The notes: generated from the sequence alone by a model not told the origin. Counted from the stretch's first letter, positions 41,100-48,687 are shown. The stretch is 64,000 bases of DNA from DATDVC01 sp964601125 (GCA_964601125.1 CAZRKB010000001.1:24543-88542), one strand, 5' to 3'. Made by a program: numbers and translations.

Positions 41100-43223
41100 A
41101 TGAAAACTAAAAAATACGAACTCGAAATAAATGGCGAAAAGGTGGTCGCAGAATTTAACGACTTAGCGGAGAATGCGCACGGGTCGGTCATGCTACGGAT
41201 GGGGGACACAGTAGTGTTTGCCACAGCAGTCATGTCAAAAGGAGAAAAAGATTTGGAATACTTTCCGCTTAGCGTTGAATACGAAGAGAGGTTCTATGCA
41301 TCAGGGCAAATTTTAGGTTCAAGGTTTGTAAGAAGAGAGGGTAGGCCGTCGGACGAAGCTATACTTTCAGGAAGAATCGTTGACAGGACGATACGCCCGC
41401 TTTTTGATCATGATCTGCGAAACGAAGTCCAGGTAGTTATCACCATACTCTCTTTAGACAAATACGATCCAGATATTTTAGGAGTTACCGCAGCTTCTCT
41501 GGCTCTCGCCACTTCTAAAATACCTTGGAGCGGACCAGTTGGAGCGATAAGGATCGGGAAGAAAAAAGATAGCGAAGAATTTTTAATAAATCCTTCTTAT
41601 GAAGTGCGCGAAAAAGAAGACTATGAGCTTGACCTCATAGCTTGCGGCAGAGATGGAACTATAAACATGATAGAGGTTGGGGCAAATGAAGTATCTGAGG
41701 AAATTTTGATGAAAGCGCTTGAAAAAGCCCGAGAAGAGCTCAATAAAATTCAAAAATTCCAGGAAGACATTATAAAAGATATCGGCAAACAAAAAGTAGA
41801 GTACAAGAAAACCGAAATCCCAGAGACACTGCAAGCCATTTTCAATGACAAAATATATCCTCGACTCAAAGAAACCGCAGGAGAAGCTGGCAAAGATAGG
41901 ATTTATTCTCTAGAAGAAGAGTGGTTCAAGCTTCTAGAAACAGAAGTTCCGGAGTTTGACCATAGAGCAGCGACAAAACTTTTTCATGAAGCAATTAACG
42001 ACTTTATACACAAAAAAGCCGTTGAAGGGAACGAGAGGTTTGATGGTAGAAACTTTGATGAACTTCGGCCTCTTTTCGCAAAAGCAGGCGGTGTATCACC
42101 AGTGCTTCACGGTTCTGGCATTTTTTATCGTGGCGGCACTCATATTTTCTCCGCTTTAACTCTAGGTGCTCCAGGAGATTCACAGGTAATCGATGGGATG
42201 GAAACACACACAGACAAAAGGTTTATGCATCATTACAACTTTCCACCATTTTCTTCAGGAGAAGTAGGGAGAATCGGTACGACCAACAGAAGAATGGTCG
42301 GTCATGGAGCATTAGCCGAAAAAGCTCTAGTGCCTGTATTGCCAAAAAAAGATCAGTTTCCTTATACAATTCGCATTGTATCCGAAGCTCTGTCTTCAAA
42401 CGGATCGACCTCTATGGGTTCAGTCTGCGCTTCTACTTTGGCACTAATGGATGCCGGAGTACCTATAACTAAACCAGTTGCTGGTATTGCTTCGGGCTTG
42501 ATGTTGACCAAAGAAAAATCCGGATCCAAAGGAGAGGAACTAAAGTATAAAGTCCTTACTGACATCCAAGGACCAGAAGACGAGCACGGGGACATGGATT
42601 TTAAAGTAGCAGGAACAAGAGACGGGGTAACAGCAGTGCAAATGGATGTAAAAGTTGACGGCATAAGTCTTCAGATTCTAAAAGAAGCTTTTGAAAAAGC
42701 TCGGGACGCTAGACTTAAAATTATTGACGTAATAGAAGCAGAGATAGATAAACCAAGGCCAGAGCTTTCTCCTAGAGCGCCGAGAATATTCACAATGAAA
42801 ATCAGACCTGACCAAATCGGCATGGTTATCGGAACTGGCGGAAAAGTGATAAATGAAATCAAAGACGAAACTGGAGTAGAAATAGACATCGAAGATGATG
42901 GTACAGTTTTTGTAACAGGCGAAAAGGAGGGCGCAGAAATGGCACTAAGCTTAATCGAGGGTATAGTCAAAGAATTTAAGCCCGGAGAAAAATATGAAGG
43001 AGAAGTGATCAGGGTGGCAGATTTTGGAGCTATAGTAAAACTAGCTAAAAACGGCGACGGCCTTGTACATGTTTCAGAAATTGCAAACTTTAGGATAGAT
43101 AGGGTGGAAAATTATCTTAAAGTTGGAATGAGAGTGCCTGTGGTTATAAAAGAGGTAGACCCGAAAGGCAGGCTCAAACTTTCAATAAAAGACGCTGATC
43201 CAAATTTTATTCAGAAAAAATAG
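41100..43223 (+). CDS. pnp: Polynucleotide phosphorylase
   Basis: 707 aa from the ATG at 41100. Two RNase PH-like cores (first RFYASGQILGSRFVRREGRPSDEAILSGR; second with RRMVGHGALAEKAL, SNGSTSMGSVC), followed by KH (IGMVIGTGGKVINEIKDETG) and S1 (YEGEVIRVADFGAIVKL) domains. It degrades RNA 3'-5' by phosphorolysis. TGC-TATATT lies 7 nt before the ATG, so the mRNA is probably leaderless. Confidence 0.97.
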   Translation: MKTKKYELEINGEKVVAEFNDLAENAHGSVMLRMGDTVVFATAVMSKGEKDLEYFPLSVEYEERFYASGQILGSRFVRREGRPSDEAILSGRIVDRTIRPLFDHDLRNEVQVVITILSLDKYDPDILGVTAASLALATSKIPWSGPVGAIRIGKKKDSEEFLINPSYEVREKEDYELDLIACGRDGTINMIEVGANEVSEEILMKALEKAREELNKIQKFQEDIIKDIGKQKVEYKKTEIPETLQAIFNDKIYPRLKETAGEAGKDRIYSLEEEWFKLLETEVPEFDHRAATKLFHEAINDFIHKKAVEGNERFDGRNFDELRPLFAKAGGVSPVLHGSGIFYRGGTHIFSALTLGAPGDSQVIDGMETHTDKRFMHHYNFPPFSSGEVGRIGTTNRRMVGHGALAEKALVPVLPKKDQFPYTIRIVSEALSSNGSTSMGSVCASTLALMDAGVPITKPVAGIASGLMLTKEKSGSKGEELKYKVLTDIQGPEDEHGDMDFKVAGTRDGVTAVQMDVKVDGISLQILKEAFEKARDARLKIIDVIEAEIDKPRPELSPRAPRIFTMKIRPDQIGMVIGTGGKVINEIKDETGVEIDIEDDGTVFVTGEKEGAEMALSLIEGIVKEFKPGEKYEGEVIRVADFGAIVKLAKNGDGLVHVSEIANFRIDRVENYLKVGMRVPVVIKEVDPKGRLKLSIKDADPNFIQKK

Positions 43224-43244
43224 TTTGTAGTTTATAATGTAGAG

Positions 43245-44162
43245 ATGGAACCAGAAACCAAAGAGGAAGGTGCTTCTAAAGGCTTTGGGAAGGTTGTAGA
43301 GGAACTCCACAACAAGCAGAGACTCTCTGCTTTACGCACATATCAAGGCGATATGGCCGAGTTTATAAAAGAAAAAAATCAATCAGTAATCTCGGTAAAA
43401 CTAAAAGAAAAGGAGAGAAAAGAAAAAAGAGAAGAGGAATTGATAAATAGCGGGGTCCAATCAAAAAAAGCGGGGTCAAAAAGCAATTTCCAAGTAAATT
43501 TAACCATGCTGGCTTTAAGTATCACCTTGCTAGCAGCGGGGGCCAGCGCCTTTTTCTATGTTTTTTCATTTATAACCAACAGGCCAAGCACACAGATAAA
43601 AATCGAAACAGACCTCATACCTTACAATTCAGTCACTACTTTGGCCAATGTAAGCAAGGAAACCCTAAGAGAAGAGATGGCTAAGCTCCCCCCTCCTAAC
43701 GGCATAGAAATTATCAAGATTTCTGACCAAAATGGAAAACTATTGAGTGACACTGTGGAATTTTTTGACTTTCTAGAAGTAGGGAACAGCCTTTCTTTAA
43801 GAAGAACTCTAGGTAAAAACTTTGTTTTAGGTCTAGCAGAACAAAAAGGCGAGAGTAGCCGTTTCCTTATTTTTACCATAAACGATTTCGGTATTGCCTT
43901 CTCCTCCATGCTTGCATGGGAAAATAGTTTGGCCCAAGATCTCGCTTTTTTAAGAAACAGCACTGACACAGATAACCCAGAACAGTACTCATGGCAAGAT
44001 GTGATAACCGGAAACAAAGACGTAAGATCTCTAACAAACAAAGCTGGAATTTCTGATATTTCCTATACATTTCTTGATCGTAAAACCATCCTCATAGCCG
44101 AAGATATTTCGATCATAGCAAATTTGGCCGCAGCCTACGCTTCGCGTTCGGTTGCCAGGTAA
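43245..44162 (+). CDS. Membrane-anchored orphan protein
   Basis: 305 aa. A charged cytoplasmic N-terminus (about 1-85, Lys/Glu-rich), one transmembrane helix (about 87-110), then an extracytoplasmic alpha/beta region ending ...ANLAAAYASRSVAR. No domain recognised; proteins of this layout are frequent in Parcubacteria. TATAAT lies exactly 6 nt before the ATG, 21 nt after pnp. Confidence 0.65.
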   Translation: MEPETKEEGASKGFGKVVEELHNKQRLSALRTYQGDMAEFIKEKNQSVISVKLKEKERKEKREEELINSGVQSKKAGSKSNFQVNLTMLALSITLLAAGASAFFYVFSFITNRPSTQIKIETDLIPYNSVTTLANVSKETLREEMAKLPPPNGIEIIKISDQNGKLLSDTVEFFDFLEVGNSLSLRRTLGKNFVLGLAEQKGESSRFLIFTINDFGIAFSSMLAWENSLAQDLAFLRNSTDTDNPEQYSWQDVITGNKDVRSLTNKAGISDISYTFLDRKTILIAEDISIIANLAAAYASRSVAR

Positions 44163-44188
44163 CCTAATTATGCTAAAATGCTTGTAAT

Positions 44189-44560
44189 ATGAACAAAAGA
44201 GACGATATCGACATAAATTACTTCAAAAATAAGCTAGGGGAAGAACTTTCTCTTGTTGAGAAAGAGCTTGAAAATGTAGGCAGAAAAAACCCAGACAATA
44301 AAAAAGACTGGGAGGCTGAACCAGCAGACTTTGACACCAGCGCCGCAGACGACAGCGAAACAGCGGACAAGATCGAAGAATTTGAAGAAAACACAGCCAT
44401 ACTTAAAGAGCTCGAGATACGTTATAACGACATCAAGGATGCTCTTAAAAAAATAGAGAACGGCACTTACGGTTTCTGTGAAGTAAGCGGTGAGCCGATA
44501 GAAAAAGACCGTCTCGAAGCCAACCAAGCCGCTCGCACTTGCAAAAAGCATATGGAGTAG
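44189..44560 (+). CDS. DksA/TraR-family protein with a reduced zinc site
   Basis: 123 aa. Coiled-coil N-terminal half followed by the DksA-type finger NGTYGFCEVSGEPIEKDRLEANQAARTCKKHME. Only two cysteines remain of the usual four, with a terminal His, so zinc binding may differ. DksA-like factors bind the RNA polymerase secondary channel and adjust initiation. It is followed at once by comM. Confidence 0.85.
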   Translation: MNKRDDIDINYFKNKLGEELSLVEKELENVGRKNPDNKKDWEAEPADFDTSAADDSETADKIEEFEENTAILKELEIRYNDIKDALKKIENGTYGFCEVSGEPIEKDRLEANQAARTCKKHME

Positions 44561-44562
44561 TC

Positions 44563-46101
44563 ATGAGTTACGCAAAAGTACACAGCGCTCAAGCATCACT
44601 TTTGAAACCCTACATAGTCGACGTGGAAGCAGACCTCTCTCGGGGTCTGAATTCGTTTTCAATAGTTGGCCTAGGAGACAAGGCGGTCGACGAAGCCAAA
44701 GATCGCATTTCAGCGGCAGTCAAAAATACCGGCTTTGAATCTCCAAAATCTAAAAACCACAAAGTAGTGATCTCCCTCGCCCCAGCCGAAGTCAAGAAAG
44801 AGGGCAGTGGGCTGGATGTAGCCATAGCTCTTTCATACCTTTTAGCCAGTGGTGACATCATTTTTGATCCAAAAGATAAAATGTTCTTGGGCGAACTCTC
44901 TCTCGATGGTAGTCTAAGGCCAGTTAAAGGCATCCTTGCTTTCGCTCGCAAAGCCAAAGAAAAAGGATTTAGAGAAATTTATCTGCCAATTGAAAATGCA
45001 GAAGAAGCGGCTCTCATAGATGGGATCGCGGTTTTTGGAGCCAGCACTCTTTCAGAAATAATAAACCACATTAATCGTGACGGTGATTTGAAACAGAAAT
45101 TAAAACCAGCAGGGAAAAAGGTGATTAAAAATGTTTATGAAATCAATCTCGATCTCTCTGACATCAAAGGCCAAGAGGCCGCTAAACGAGCCCTCGAGAT
45201 AGCGGCGGCCGGCGGGCACAACATCGCCCTCTATGGACCGCCGGGTACTGGCAAAACAATGCTTGCAAGAGCGCTGGCCAGCATTTTGCCTCCTCTTTCT
45301 TTTGACGAAGTTTTGGAAGTGACTGAGATCCATTCGATGACTGGCGCGCTCGAAGGGGTATTGATCGCCGAGCGCCCCTTTCGCTCACCACATCACAGTG
45401 CTTCGCATGTCGCCCTGATCGGTGGCGGCAGTAACCCCCGCCCTGGAGAAGTGACTTTGGCACACAAGGGAGTTTTATTCCTCGATGAATTTCCAGAATT
45501 TGAAACCAAGGCCATAGAGTCTCTTCGCGAACCACTCGAAGAAAGAGTAGTTTCAGTTTCGCGAGCTAAGGGTACTGTCAAATTTCCAGCTCATTTTATA
45601 TTAGTTGCCGCTATGAACCCATGCCCTTGCGGTAACTTCGGCATCAAAGGCAAACCTTGTACTTGCTCTCCGATCCAAATCGAGAGATATAAAAAGAAAA
45701 TTTCCGGACCGATCATCGACCGCATCGACATTTGGACCGAAGTTTCTAAAATCGACCATGACAGGCTTACCGAAAAATCCGAAAAAAGCGAGAGCCTGCC
45801 AGCAAGAGAGAGGATAATGCAGGCAAGGGATATCCAGCACAAAAGATTTGAGGGGGCGGGGCGGAAAATAAGCACCAACGCCGAGATGAACGCCCGCGAC
45901 ATCACCACCATCATAAAAATCTCTGACGAGGTCAAAGATATCTTAAATCGATCAGCCCGGACCCTAGACCTTTCGGCCCGCTCGTATCACAAGATAGTAA
46001 AGCTCTCCCGCACCATCGCCGACCTCGACTCTAGCGCCGAAATCGCCCCCTCCCACCTCCTAGAAGCCATCTCCTACCGCCCAAAACAGACTCAATATTA
46101 A
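44563..46101 (+). CDS. comM: ComM/YifB-family Mg-chelatase-like AAA ATPase
   Basis: 512 aa from the ATG at 44563. N-terminal ChlI domain (AKVHSAQASLLKPYIVDVEADLSRGL), Walker A GPPGTGKT, Walker B VLFLDEFPEF, zinc-like CPCGNFGIKGKPCTC insert and the C-terminal Mg_chelatase_C helical domain. ComM is a branch-migration helicase that extends recombination during natural transformation, fitting with comEC, recJ and the DNA-uptake hydrolase in this window. Confidence 0.95.
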   Translation: MSYAKVHSAQASLLKPYIVDVEADLSRGLNSFSIVGLGDKAVDEAKDRISAAVKNTGFESPKSKNHKVVISLAPAEVKKEGSGLDVAIALSYLLASGDIIFDPKDKMFLGELSLDGSLRPVKGILAFARKAKEKGFREIYLPIENAEEAALIDGIAVFGASTLSEIINHINRDGDLKQKLKPAGKKVIKNVYEINLDLSDIKGQEAAKRALEIAAAGGHNIALYGPPGTGKTMLARALASILPPLSFDEVLEVTEIHSMTGALEGVLIAERPFRSPHHSASHVALIGGGSNPRPGEVTLAHKGVLFLDEFPEFETKAIESLREPLEERVVSVSRAKGTVKFPAHFILVAAMNPCPCGNFGIKGKPCTCSPIQIERYKKKISGPIIDRIDIWTEVSKIDHDRLTEKSEKSESLPARERIMQARDIQHKRFEGAGRKISTNAEMNARDITTIIKISDEVKDILNRSARTLDLSARSYHKIVKLSRTIADLDSSAEIAPSHLLEAISYRPKQTQY

Positions 46102-46185
46102 GACCCTAAATGGCAAGTACTTGCTAAAATAGCTTTATTTTAAGCCATTTTTGGGCAATCTCGGCAACAAAAGGCATAAAAAAGC

Positions 46186-46214
46186 TTGACAGGAAGTACA
46201 GACTATGCTATACT
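46186..46214 (+). promoter_or_regulatory. Near-consensus promoter at the head of the ribozyme-cassette region
   Basis: TTGACA (46186-46191), 17-nt spacer, TATACT (46209-46214) with an upstream TGC. Strong by sequence. Transcription would begin near 46221 and run through unit 1. Confidence 0.85.
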
Positions 46215-46324
46215 TAAGACATAAAGTTAAAAATCTCCATCAAATGTTAGTCTGCCGGCAAGTGGAGATATTGTTGGGAGTCATCTCCAATGGTTCTCAA
46301 AAATATCTTCGCTGGGAGGAAAGT

Positions 46325-46354
46325 ATGCCTCTGACGAGCGAGGAAGTTGTTTGA
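46325..46354 (+). CDS. Leader micro-ORF 1 (9 aa)
   Basis: MPLTSEEVV, 5 nt after GGGAGG. A start-stop pair ATGTGA (46381-46386) with its own GGAAGG follows. Candidate leader peptide in the unit 1 transcript. Confidence 0.4.
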   Translation: MPLTSEEVV

Positions 46355-46465
46355 AAAACAAATAGCGAGGAAGGAAAGAGATGTGAAAAATCTTGGTATT
46401 TACCAAGGCACTATCGTAATTCCTCTTCGTCGTATCGAGCCTAGCTCGATGTGACAAGAGGGACT

Positions 46466-46569
46466 ATGAGATTGCCGAGTGGTTTGTCGAAATGACTTGC
46501 CATGAGCTTGTCGAATGGTTCCTAAAGTTCAAATCCGCCTTGGCCAGAGGCAAAAAATCATCTGGCTGA
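46466..46569 (+). CDS. Leader micro-ORFs 2 and 3, overlapping stop/start
   Basis: An ORF of 9 codons (MRLPSGLSK, 46466-46495) with AGAGGG upstream ends in TGA that overlaps the ATG of a 25-codon ORF (46492-46569, begins MTCHELVEWFLKFKSALARG). The DNA contains TTGTCGAA/GAGCTTGTCGAA words of repeat family C. Coupled translation is plausible; a real product is unproven. Confidence 0.35.
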
Positions 46570-46608
46570 CCGACCCTCGGGGATAAACGGGGGAGAATAG
46601 AGGATTGC

Positions 46609-46809
46609 TTGGAGGCAAAGATTGTTTTTGTTATTTTTTCGCTGGTAGCGTTGGTACCAGCGGTGTTCTGTCTGGTCAAACTGACCAGACAGGTGGTGCG
46701 AGGAAAGGATAGGTTTTTTAACCTATTCTGGCTGCTCGTGGTTGCCCTAGCCTCCACGGGCGAGCTGTACATTTTACGCTACTTCGCGGATGGAATTTTC
46801 CGCATCTAG
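46609..46809 (+). CDS. Unit 1 small membrane protein (66 aa)
   Basis: TTG start at 46609, 5 nt after GAGG. 66 aa with two hydrophobic helices (about residues 4-24 and 39-57) and a basic loop (KLTRQVVRGKDRFF). No family recognised. It follows the structured leader and is followed after 13 nt by the conserved GNRA hairpin and hammerhead ribozyme 1. Similar in size and topology to the 48497 and 48812 products of units 3 and 4. Confidence 0.7.
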   Translation: MEAKIVFVIFSLVALVPAVFCLVKLTRQVVRGKDRFFNLFWLLVVALASTGELYILRYFADGIFRI

Positions 46810-46822
46810 GTAGCGTTATCAC

Positions 46823-46857
46823 CCCCGCCCTCAGTTGCGAAAGCGACGGAGGCGGGG
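46823..46857 (+). ncRNA. Conserved GNRA-capped hairpin, unit 1
   Basis: Stem CCCCGCC/GGCGGGG, internal loop, then GTTGC-GAAA-GCGAC. Four copies in the region (46823, 48321, 48652, 49022) with compensatory changes in the upper stem, always at the 3' side of a unit. Confidence 0.85.
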
Positions 46858-46944
46858 TCTATCTCCCGCAAAGCGGGACTGATGAGTCTTCCTTTCGATA
46901 TCTCGGGTTTACCCTGAGCTAATTGAAGGGCAAGACGAAATAGA
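46858..46944 (+). ncRNA. Hammerhead ribozyme 1 (type III)
   Basis: All core elements are present: stem III TCTAT (46858-46862) with ATAGA (46940-46944); cleavage base C at 46863; stem I TCCCGC/GCGGGA with an AAA loop; catalytic CTGATGA (46879-46885); stem II starting GTCTT/AAGAC with an extended arm CCTTTC/GAAGGG; and GAAA (46937-46940, the last A shared with stem III). Predicted self-cleavage between 46863 and 46864, right after the GNRA hairpin, leaving that hairpin at the 3' end of the unit 1 mRNA. Confidence 0.9.
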
Positions 46945-46970
46945 AAAATGTGGAGTTAAGTTTTAACTGT

Positions 46971-47189
46971 TTATAGGAGATCTTTTCTTTCAATACCAGC
47001 TTGCTTGAGTATTGAGAGCAACGTTCCTATAGCTAGGTCTCTGGTATGAAGAGGAACAGTAACCCTCCTTTTGTCAGAGGATCTGAAGAATATACAGTGG
47101 CTTCCGGTTGTATGATCCAAAACGAAGTCTCTTTTTTGCAACAGACTTATGACTTTCCGAGGTGTTAGTCTAGGAATTTTGGGGCTCAT
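46971..47189 (-). CDS. hicA: HicA-family toxin, second copy
   Basis: 72 aa. HicA fold MSPKIPRLTPRKVISLLQKRDFVLDHTTGSHCIFFRS with the catalytic His of GSHCIF. It overlaps hicB by 4 nt (antitoxin gene first on this strand). Read antisense inside the cassette region, its 3' end 27 nt from hammerhead ribozyme 1, so its transcript could run antisense to the ribozyme. Confidence 0.9.
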   Translation of the reverse strand: MSPKIPRLTPRKVISLLQKRDFVLDHTTGSHCIFFRSSDKRRVTVPLHTRDLAIGTLLSILKQAGIERKDLL

Positions 47190-47419
47190 GCATACTCTAC
47201 GCTTACATTTGAGATTAGAGGATTTGCAATTTCTTTTGGTATTGCTTCTCCGTGCTTACGCAAGCTTTCTACGTAACCTAAGATTGCGTCTTCTATCATG
47301 TCTCTAGCCTTCTCGACTGTCTTGCCGTAAGAAATGCACCCAGGCAAAGAAGGAACGATGGCAGTGTAACCACCCTCTGGTTCAGCCCTAAATATAACGC
47401 TGTAGTTCAAATACTTCAT
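47186..47419 (-). CDS. hicB: HicB-family antitoxin, second copy
   Basis: 77 aa from the ATG at 47419: NYSVIFRAEPEGGYTAIVPSLPGCISYGKTVEKARDMIEDAILGYVESL is a textbook HicB. Longer upstream frames overlap the unit 2 leader and are discarded. Pairs with hicA downstream. Confidence 0.92.
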   Translation of the reverse strand: MKYLNYSVIFRAEPEGGYTAIVPSLPGCISYGKTVEKARDMIEDAILGYVESLRKHGEAIPKEIANPLISNVSVEYA

Positions 47420-47444
47420 GAGTGAACAATAACATAAAATAGGT

Positions 47445-47638
47445 TTTCTTCCAAGTTCTTGATTTGATTTTGCTTGTTGTGAGCATAGTTGAATGGAGAT
47501 TTTGGAAGACGGCGTGATCTGTCGTCTTAAAGACAGATCATTCTGTCTAAATATCTTCGCCATTGTACCTGATGGCGATTCATAAATTGAAGCAGGTACG
47601 ACCCACCCTCGGGGATAAGCGAGGGAGAAGGAGAGGTT
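47445..47638 (+). promoter_or_regulatory. Structured leader of unit 2
   Basis: TCTTCCAA (47447-47454) pairs with TTGGAAGA (47502-47509). Then the 51-nt duplicated element (47499-47549). Then CGCCAT/ATGGCG (47558-47563/47572-47577), whose loop GTACC pairs with GGTAC (47595-47599), an H-type pseudoknot. Last is hairpin CCCTCG/CGAGGG with loop GGGATAAG (47606-47625), the counterpart of the unit 1 hairpin with a compensatory T-A for T-G. GGAGAGG precedes the ATG. Confidence 0.7.
47499..47549 (+). repeat. 51-nt perfect duplicate element, copy 1
   Basis: Identical over 51 nt to 48714-48764. It can form three mutually exclusive helices: AAGACG/CGTCTT, TGATCTGT/ACAGATCA and AGACAG/CTGTCT; the first two together make an H-type pseudoknot. 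Looks like a switch or a further small ribozyme. Confidence 0.85.
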
Positions 47639-48283
47639 ATGAACGTTATGCTCATGAGGGAGTTTGAGAGAATGCAATTACGGCATTTGCTGCCACATTC
47701 AATGGGTGTCGAAAGATGGCAATGGCACCTCATGCACCCAGCCAATCGACTAGGGTTGGCCATCGTCATGGAAAATGGCGATGGGAGGAAAGCCATTGAG
47801 ACAACCCTCGGCTTTGCAGCTGAGGGCGCAGACGCGAGAGAAGAAGCCGCACTGGATGCGGCGTCGAGATACCTGGATGAGAAGATCTCACTAGGAGCAG
47901 CCTGGAAGATCGTCTCGGGCATCGACACCGAGCCGATGTCACTCACGCGCATGATTGCGTTCGAGGCGGCGCGCGCCGCCATATGCTGGCGGAAGTTTGA
48001 AATCACCCAGGACGACGGTGATCTAAAAGAGGGTGCCTACTGGGCGTCCAAGGCGATGAAGTCGTGGGTGGGTGAAAGCAAAAAGCGATGGCTTGCATTG
48101 GCCGCCGCATCTCCAGCATCGCTAGGACCTGCTTATCCGCGCTGGGTACGGCGCGAATGGCAAAACATCGTGAGCTATCTCCGCATGCACCCCAAAGATG
48201 ATGTGGAGGTGCATCTCACGCGCACCCACCCGGATATGACACTGAAAGAGATGGGAGAGATCAAAAAAATGCTCCAATCTTAG
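47639..48283 (+). CDS. Unit 2 orphan protein (214 aa)
   Basis: 214 aa, ATG after GGAGAGG. Soluble, Ala/Trp/Met-rich and helical (ADAREEAALDAASRYLDEK, MIAFEAARAAICWRKFE, WALAAAS-type segments). Clearly GC-richer than neighbouring genes, which suggests recent acquisition. No domain recognised. Followed by the GNRA hairpin and hammerhead 2. Confidence 0.7.
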   Translation: MNVMLMREFERMQLRHLLPHSMGVERWQWHLMHPANRLGLAIVMENGDGRKAIETTLGFAAEGADAREEAALDAASRYLDEKISLGAAWKIVSGIDTEPMSLTRMIAFEAARAAICWRKFEITQDDGDLKEGAYWASKAMKSWVGESKKRWLALAAASPASLGPAYPRWVRREWQNIVSYLRMHPKDDVEVHLTRTHPDMTLKEMGEIKKMLQS

Positions 48284-48320
48284 TCCTTCCGCAAGATCGC
48301 CTCACAAAGTGACCTTGCTC

Positions 48321-48354
48321 CCCCGCCGAAGTTGCGAAAGCGACGGAGGCGGGG
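48321..48354 (+). ncRNA. Conserved GNRA-capped hairpin, unit 2
   Basis: CCCCGCC-GAA-GTTGC-GAAA-GCGAC-GGA-GGCGGGG. Confidence 0.85.
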
Positions 48355-48418
48355 TCTATCTCCGCTTTGAGAGCGGACTGATGAGTCCCGGGGTTTAGAA
48401 CCCAAAGGACGAAATAGA
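48355..48418 (+). ncRNA. Hammerhead ribozyme 2 (type III)
   Basis: Stem III TCTAT (48355-48359)/ATAGA (48414-48418); cleavage C at 48360; stem I TCCGC/GCGGA with a 7-nt loop; core CTGATGA (48378-48384); stem II GTCC/GGAC containing inner GGGTT/AACCC; GAAA at 48411-48414. The loops differ fully from ribozyme 1 while the core is identical, so the fold is under selection. Cleavage would separate unit 2 from unit 3. Confidence 0.93.
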
Positions 48419-48496
48419 TAAAAAAAGTAAATCTCCTTTTCGGAATTTTGGTAATTAAATTTGGTTACTAAAATCCCGAGAGGGAGAAAGGGTTGT
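48419..48496 (+). promoter_or_regulatory. Leader of unit 3 with sequestered RBS
   Basis: Long hairpin TCGGAATTTTGGTAA / TTACTAAAATCCCGA (48440-48479), continued by TCTCC (48432-48436) pairing with GGAGA (48483-48487), which is the Shine-Dalgarno of the next ORF. Begins 1 nt after hammerhead 2. Confidence 0.65.
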
Positions 48497-48640
48497 GTGG
48501 CCAAATTTTTTATAGTGGGGTTGGTCCTAGCACTAGCGGGGCTGGCGGTCATTCTGGGGGGAGGTCCCCCCGTTGTTTCTGCCTCACTCATGATCATGGG
48601 TGGGGTCAGTATAGGCTTCGGTATCATACTGATACGATGA
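48497..48640 (+). CDS. Unit 3 small membrane protein (47 aa)
   Basis: GTG start at 48497 after GGGAGAAAGG. 47 aa, almost entirely two hydrophobic helices (AKFFIVGLVLALAGLAVIL and SLMIMGGVSIGFGIILIR) joined by GGGPP. Resembles holin-like or small stress membrane proteins only in general shape. Too short to be found by usual ORF cut-offs. Followed by a GNRA hairpin. Confidence 0.65.
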   Translation: MAKFFIVGLVLALAGLAVILGGGPPVVSASLMIMGGVSIGFGIILIR

Positions 48641-48651
48641 TACCGCCAAAC

Positions 48652-48685
48652 CCCCGCCCACGTTGCGAAAGCAACGGAGGCGGGG
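48652..48685 (+). ncRNA. Conserved GNRA-capped hairpin, unit 3
   Basis: CCCCGCC-CAC-GTTGC-GAAA-GCAAC-GGA-GGCGGGG. The upper stem shows a compensatory T-A for T-G. Followed by TATC but no hammerhead core. Confidence 0.85.
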
Positions 48686-48687
48686 TA

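Larger units (their letters stand above)
46215..46608 (+). promoter_or_regulatory. Complex structured leader of unit 1 with micro-ORFs
   Basis: About 390 nt. Visible structure: ATCTCCA (46234-) can pair with TGGAGAT (46263-), while a second TCATCTCCA competes with GGGAG; hairpin CTTGGT/ACCAAG (46392-46407); hairpin ATCGAGC/GCTCGAT (46434-46450) enclosed by CCTCTT/AAGAGG; hairpin CCCTCG/CGGGGG with an 8-nt GGGATAAA loop (46574-46593). The 12-mer AAATATCTTCGC (46301-46312) recurs in the leader of unit 2 (47549). Several micro-ORFs with their own RBS lie inside (next entries), as in attenuation or translational coupling systems. Confidence 0.65.

Noticed and set aside
46464..46772. Minus-strand ORF of 102 codons across the unit 1 gene
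   Set aside because: Shadow of the plus-strand leader and ORF; no RBS, no family similarity, and the plus strand has a near-consensus promoter.
47527..48006. Minus-strand ORF of 159 codons over the unit 2 gene
   Set aside because: Lies opposite the 214-aa gene, with Ala/Ser-rich low-information content typical of a GC-rich shadow frame.
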